From: AC-37 sp036389835
GTDB taxonomy: Bacteria > Actinomycetota > Thermoleophilia > Solirubrobacterales > Thermoleophilaceae
Length of the DNA: 64,000 bases
NCBI GenBank assembly: GCA_036389835.1
Contig: DASVWC010000052.1
Span: forward strand, 57,014-121,013
Reading direction: 5' to 3'
Shown: positions 60,972-64,000 of the stretch, piece by piece
Layout: each line of letters opens with the position of its first letter
How positions within the stretch are numbered: position 1 is the stretch's first letter
Notes under the pieces: model-generated
Seen by the model: only the letters and a program-made list of their open reading frames with translations
Told to the model about the DNA's origin: nothing
Databases searched by the model: none
Translations under genes and position numbers: made by a program

Positions 60972-61936
60972 GGGGTCGGGGTGACGCCGAGCCGGACCTT
61001 GGCGTCGCTGATCCTTCGCCTGCCCTCGGTCAGCGCCGCCTTCGCCTCGGCCATGTAGCGCGGGTTCTGGTCCGAGCGCTCGAGCGCGAAGTTCGCCCGG
61101 TCGTACTGCTGGACCGCGGCCTCGTAGTCCGCCACGCCCATCGCGTTCACGCCCGGCATCCCGACGTCCACCTCGAGCGCGCGGATGTCGTCGCCGAGGG
61201 CGATGAGGTCGTTGCGGAGCCTCTCCTGCGCGAAGTCGAGGTCGCCGGCCGCCTCGCGCCGGCTGCGGCGGATTCGCAGCGCGATCCAGATGAAGAGCGC
61301 GAGGAGCGGGATGATGAAGAACGCCGCGATGACGATCGTGGTCGTGCGGATCGCATCGTTGACCGAGTCGAAGATGCCGTCGGTCTGGTCATCGACGTCG
61401 CCGAAGTCCGGCGCGGCGCCGCCGCCACCGCCCGCGCCGGGCGGGTCGCCGGACGGGCCGGGGTCCACGGCGGCGAGCGCGTTGACCGCCGCCACGAGCT
61501 GCTCGCCGCGATCGCCCTTGTGCCGGTCGAACGCCTCGCCGACCGCGGCGGCGGCCTCGTTGTGCTGCGGGTGCGAGGTGAGGGTGAACGCGCTGTTGCC
61601 CGCCACGACCAGCAGCGCTCCGCGCAGGTCGATGTCGCGGCCGATGGCCGACCCGAGGCCGGACACGCCGCCCTCGTCCTCCGCGCGGCTCTCGGGCACC
61701 ACCGCGATCTTGACCCGCCCCGGTGCCTTCTTCACGATCCGCAGCCGCGCCGCGCCGGCCTCCGCGGTCGAGACCTTCGGCCTGGCCTTCGGGTCCACGT
61801 AGACGATCTCGCTCTCGACCTTCTTGGCGATGCGCTCCGAGTACTCGGAGGCGCTGGCCGGGCCGGGCGCCGCCGTCGCGAGGACGGCCGCGGAAGCAGC
61901 GGCGATCGGCCCCCATGTCGCACGGCCCCCGAGCAC
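60968..61936 (-). CDS. TPM-like secreted/membrane protein
   Basis: The 322-residue product has a signal peptide (cleavage near ASA, residue 30). An extracytoplasmic domain (about 31-195) contains RVKIAVVPESRAED and GALLVVAGNSAFTL, similar to TPM-type phosphatase-like domains, with a Gly-rich linker. One membrane helix follows (about 200-222, IVIAAFFIIPLLALFIWIAL), then a cytosolic helical tail (RRSRREAAGDLDFAQERLRNDLIALGDDI). It is translationally coupled to the hydroxyacid oxidase. Confidence 0.8.
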   Translation of the reverse strand: MLGGRATWGPIAAASAAVLATAAPGPASASEYSERIAKKVESEIVYVDPKARPKVSTAEAGAARLRIVKKAPGRVKIAVVPESRAEDEGGVSGLGSAIGRDIDLRGALLVVAGNSAFTLTSHPQHNEAAAAVGEAFDRHKGDRGEQLVAAVNALAAVDPGPSGDPPGAGGGGGAAPDFGDVDDQTDGIFDSVNDAIRTTTIVIAAFFIIPLLALFIWIALRIRRSRREAAGDLDFAQERLRNDLIALGDDIRALEVDVGMPGVNAMGVADYEAAVQQYDRANFALERSDQNPRYMAEAKAALTEGRRRISDAKVRLGVTPTP

Positions 61937-61973
61937 GGGCGCGATGCTACCCGCCCGGGCCTCCGGCGCGCGA

Positions 61974-62723
61974 CTAGATCGACTGGGTCAGGCCGCCGTC
62001 CACGAGCAGCGCCGTGCCCGTCACGTATGACGCGCGCGCGGAGCACAGGAAGGCCGCGGCCGCGCCCATCTCCTCGACGGTCCCCAGCCGGGCGGCGGGA
62101 ACGGTCTCGCGCGCGGCCTGCTCGGCGCCCTCGAGCGACCCCGCGTCGTCGGCCAGCCGGTCGGTGGCGATCCGGCCGGGCAGCACCGAGTTCACGGTCA
62201 CGCCGTCGGAGGCCACGTGGCGCGCGAGCGTCTTCAGGGCCGCGAGCAGCGCGCTGCGGTGCGCGTTCGAGAGCATCAGCCACGGGATCGGCTCGCGGAC
62301 CGAGGTCGAGGCCACGCTCACGATGCGGCCGAAGCCGCGCTCGCGCATCCCCGGGACCACGCGCTCGATCAGCGCCATCGAGCCGAGCACCAGCTCGCGG
62401 TAGGCGGCCTCCCACTGCTCGCGGGTGAAGCCGAGCGGGTCGAGCCCCATCGGCGGTCCGCCCGTGTTCGAGACGAGGATGTCGATCGGCCCGAGCTCGC
62501 GCTCGACCGACTCGACCAGACCGGGGACGGCGTCGAGGTCGGTGCTGTCGTGCACGAACGCGGTCGCGCCGATCGACTCGGCCGCGGCCTCGATGCGCTC
62601 GCGCGAGCGCGAGCTGACCGCCACGCGGGCGCCCTCCGCGGCCAGCTCGGCGGCGATCGCGCGGCCGATCCCCTTCGAGGCGGCGGTCACGAGGGCGACG
62701 CGGCCGTCGATGCCGAGGTCCAT
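61974..62723 (-). CDS. Short-chain dehydrogenase/reductase-like protein, no catalytic Tyr
   Basis: The 249-residue product (ATG 62723) has the Rossmann motif ALVTAASKGIGRAIAAELA, SNTGGPP, IVSVASTSVREPIPWLMLSNAHRSALLAALKTLARHV, and the C-terminal TGTALLVDGG. The usual YxxxK is replaced by SNAHRSAL, a variant seen in a whole subgroup of SDRs. NAD(P) binding is likely preserved, but the reaction may differ. The start at 62768 is less likely. Confidence 0.88.
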   Translation of the reverse strand: MDLGIDGRVALVTAASKGIGRAIAAELAAEGARVAVSSRSRERIEAAAESIGATAFVHDSTDLDAVPGLVESVERELGPIDILVSNTGGPPMGLDPLGFTREQWEAAYRELVLGSMALIERVVPGMRERGFGRIVSVASTSVREPIPWLMLSNAHRSALLAALKTLARHVASDGVTVNSVLPGRIATDRLADDAGSLEGAEQAARETVPAARLGTVEEMGAAAAFLCSARASYVTGTALLVDGGLTQSI

Positions 62724-62821
62724 TGCCTGCAAGGCTACGCACTGCCTTCGCGGTGCGGAACCGTGCACGTCCTGTGCCCCAGGTTTCGACGGGCACCCTT
62801 CCGGGGTAGGGCCGATTCACC

Positions 62822-63025
62822 ATGGGAGGGCTTCTGCGATGCGACGGGTGCGGCGCGATCAACTGGGACGTGCTGGGCCTCGCGAGCAAGAAGTCCGAGT
62901 GCTCCACGTGCGGCGAGCCGCTCAAGCCGGAGCGCCGCCGGCCCGGTCGCCGCGCCGTCCCGCGGCGGTTCGAGCGCAGCCTCGAGGGCGAGCGCCGCGA
63001 CCTGGCCGCGCCGCCGCGGGCCTAG
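62822..63025 (+). CDS. Small zinc-ribbon protein
   Basis: The 67-residue product reads MGGLLRCDGCGAINWDVLG, then ECSTCGEPLKP, a C-x2-C-x16-C-x2-C zinc ribbon, and a basic Arg-rich tail. The function is unknown; a nucleic-acid or ribosome-associated role is plausible for such proteins. Confidence 0.65.
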   Translation: MGGLLRCDGCGAINWDVLGLASKKSECSTCGEPLKPERRRPGRRAVPRRFERSLEGERRDLAAPPRA

Positions 63026-63056
63026 CCCTCCGCTGCGCGGGCCTAGCCCTCCGCTA
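63021..63056. repeat. 19-bp direct repeat between zinc-ribbon genes
   Basis: GCGGGCCTAGCCCTCCGCT occurs twice in tandem across the stop of the + gene and the stop of the convergent FmdB-like gene, giving both ends a similar sequence. It is probably a small local duplication. Confidence 0.5.
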
Positions 63057-63296
63057 GCCGTTCTCGCGCTTCGCCGCCCGCGCCTCGCGCTTCTTCTCCT
63101 CGCGCGCGCGACGGGTGGCGTCGCTGCGCCTGGCCGCCGCCCCGCGCAGGCCGATCCGGGGCGCGGGCGAGACCTGCGAGATGAGCCGCCGCGGCTCGGG
63201 CGCGCCGCAGCTCGGGCACGGCGGCAACTCGTCCGCCCGGGCCAGCTCGTCGAAGGTCGCGCCGCACGCGTCGCAGGCGAACTCGTAGATCGGCAC
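63054..63296 (-). CDS. FmdB-like zinc-ribbon protein
   Basis: The 80-residue product (GTG 63296) starts PIYEFACDACGATFDE, then PPCPSCGAPEPRRLIS, the FmdB/CxxC zinc-ribbon pattern. A Lys/Arg/Ala-rich helical tail follows (AREEKKREARAAKRENG). The role is generally regulatory or unknown. It is convergent with the zinc-ribbon gene at 62822. Confidence 0.88.
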   Translation of the reverse strand: MPIYEFACDACGATFDELARADELPPCPSCGAPEPRRLISQVSPAPRIGLRGAAARRSDATRRAREEKKREARAAKRENG

Positions 63297-63394
63297 GCCC
63301 ACATGATGGCGCCTCGTACATCCGTCCAGTAATCCGTGCAAACCCTCACGCGCGGCTTGCGCACGCCGGAGCGCTGGCTTACCGTCTTCTACGT

Positions 63395-63769
63395 ATGCGC
63401 CGTCCGATCGCCTGCCGGATCCGCCTCGACGGAATGCCCGTCCGCAGCGAGACCATCCTCACCGAGGCCGGCCCGAACGCGCTCGTGCTCTCGACGACGA
63501 TCCGCGACCGCGGCATCTGGCTCGACAGCACCTACCTGGGCCACGGCAGCGCAGACACGCAGATCACGCACCTGCTCGTGGCGCCCGGCCGCTGCGGCGA
63601 GACCGAGGCCCGGACCGTCCCGCACGACGACGTGCCGGTGATCCACGTCCGCCGGCTCTGCCTCTACGACCACTTCCAGCGCCTCCAGGACTTCCTGGAG
63701 AGCATCGGCCACACTGGCCAGATCCACGGCCTCGATCATGCGATCGAGGCCGTCGAGCAACTGTCGTAG
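63395..63769 (+). CDS. Small protein, unknown
   Basis: The 124-residue product contains TILTEAGPNALVLSTTIRDRGIWLDSTYLGHG, THLLVAPGRCGETEARTV and VIHVRRLCLYDHFQRLQDFLESIGHT, a mixed alpha/beta protein with a helical C-terminus. Codon use looks genuine. I recognise no family. Confidence 0.65.
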   Translation: MRRPIACRIRLDGMPVRSETILTEAGPNALVLSTTIRDRGIWLDSTYLGHGSADTQITHLLVAPGRCGETEARTVPHDDVPVIHVRRLCLYDHFQRLQDFLESIGHTGQIHGLDHAIEAVEQLS

Positions 63770-63903
63770 CCGGCCCGCGGCTGCAAACCTGCGCCTGGTC
63801 GCGTCCTCGGTCGCTCGCGTGCATTCGCACGCCACGCTCCCTGCGTCCTTGCCAGGCTTGGTTTTCGCCGCCTCTGGGCTAAGACACGTCTAGATTTCGC
63901 GCG

Positions 63904-64000
63904 GTGAAGGTCGGGGTAATCACGGGGACGGGCACCTACGAGCTGCACGACCTCGCGGCCGAGGGGATCGAGGTCGTCCATGTATCGCGGCACGAGCCGG
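63904..64000 (+). CDS. MTAP/purine nucleoside phosphorylase, partial
   Basis: The start (GTG 63904) reads KVGVITGTGTYELHDLAAEG and then IEVVHVSRHEP, which is the N-terminus of the S-methyl-5'-thioadenosine phosphorylase/PNP family with the GTGTYEL phosphate-binding loop. The gene runs off the right edge. It would salvage methylthioadenosine or a purine nucleoside. Confidence 0.8.
   Translation, partial: MKVGVITGTGTYELHDLAAEGIEVVHVSRHEP

Overview
The window is a chromosomal segment from a very GC-rich (roughly 73-75% by eye), densely packed actinobacterium. Frequent GTG/TTG starts, 4-nt stop/start overlaps, a DUF1015 protein, secreted RTX-type proteins ending in a two-cysteine 'DCG...C' tail and an actinobacterial-type contractile injection system together suggest Thermoleophilia/Solirubrobacterales. 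This placement is inference from protein character, since there is no rRNA here. No gene-free stretch exceeds about 260 bases.

Layout. (1) 1-12.5 kb: housekeeping and secreted proteins, including a divergent paralogous pair of secreted proteins, DUF1015, a CAP-domain protein, a PadR regulator with a divergent membrane protein, two methyltransferases, a GH88-like hydrolase and a UDP-glucuronate decarboxylase-type epimerase. Three tRNA genes lie here (Pro-TGG, Arg-TCT, His-GTG). (2) 12.5-21.7 kb: M48 protease, PhyH dioxygenase, and an MFS exporter preceded by two tandem hexapeptide mini-ORFs (MPYGRY, MPYGKY). Then an ArsR/AHSA1/SnoaL operon, an SRPBCC protein, a frameshifted MFS exporter with a divergent AraC regulator, an ECF sigma factor with a SnoaL domain, and a RibD/DHFR-fold reductase. 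(3) 21.9-26.9 kb: a 1181-residue modular secreted RTX protein and a membrane SpoIIE-type phosphatase. (4) 26.9-33.3 kb: two tandem paralogues of more than 1000 residues, each joining an HD phosphohydrolase domain to an Hsp90-like (GHKL) ATPase. Their base composition is lower in GC than the surroundings, which suggests a transferred conflict or defence-type module. (5) 33.4-37.7 kb: small membrane proteins, a ZIP transporter, an ECF42-type sigma factor with DGPF/YCII and alpha/beta-hydrolase genes, and a DUF305 lipoprotein.

(6) 37.8-52.4 kb: the main system, an extracellular-type contractile injection system (eCIS, phage-tail-like). A LuxR-type regulator is followed by a palindrome and an acidic unknown protein, then the Pvc16-like cap, sheath, first tube protein, a small tail protein and DUF6760. 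Next come a 741-residue repeat protein (candidate tape measure), a second tube protein, a LysM baseplate hub, a VgrG-like spike, PAAR tip, gp25, the gpJ-like wedge and a tail protein I. Two zinc-ribbon membrane proteins close the operon. Most junctions are GTGA/ATGA overlaps, so the particle is made from one translationally coupled operon. No AAA+ ATPase, fibre, capsid, terminase or integrase gene is present.

(7) 52.4-64 kb: a CocE/NonD hydrolase, MBL-fold hydrolase, GST, DsbA-like protein and GNAT, with a 110-bp MITE-like inverted repeat supplying the ends of two convergent genes. After these come a GH-A secreted hydrolase, a second RTX protein, an FMN alpha-hydroxyacid oxidase with a TPM-like membrane protein, an atypical SDR, two zinc-ribbon proteins, an unknown gene, and the start of an MTAP-type phosphorylase.
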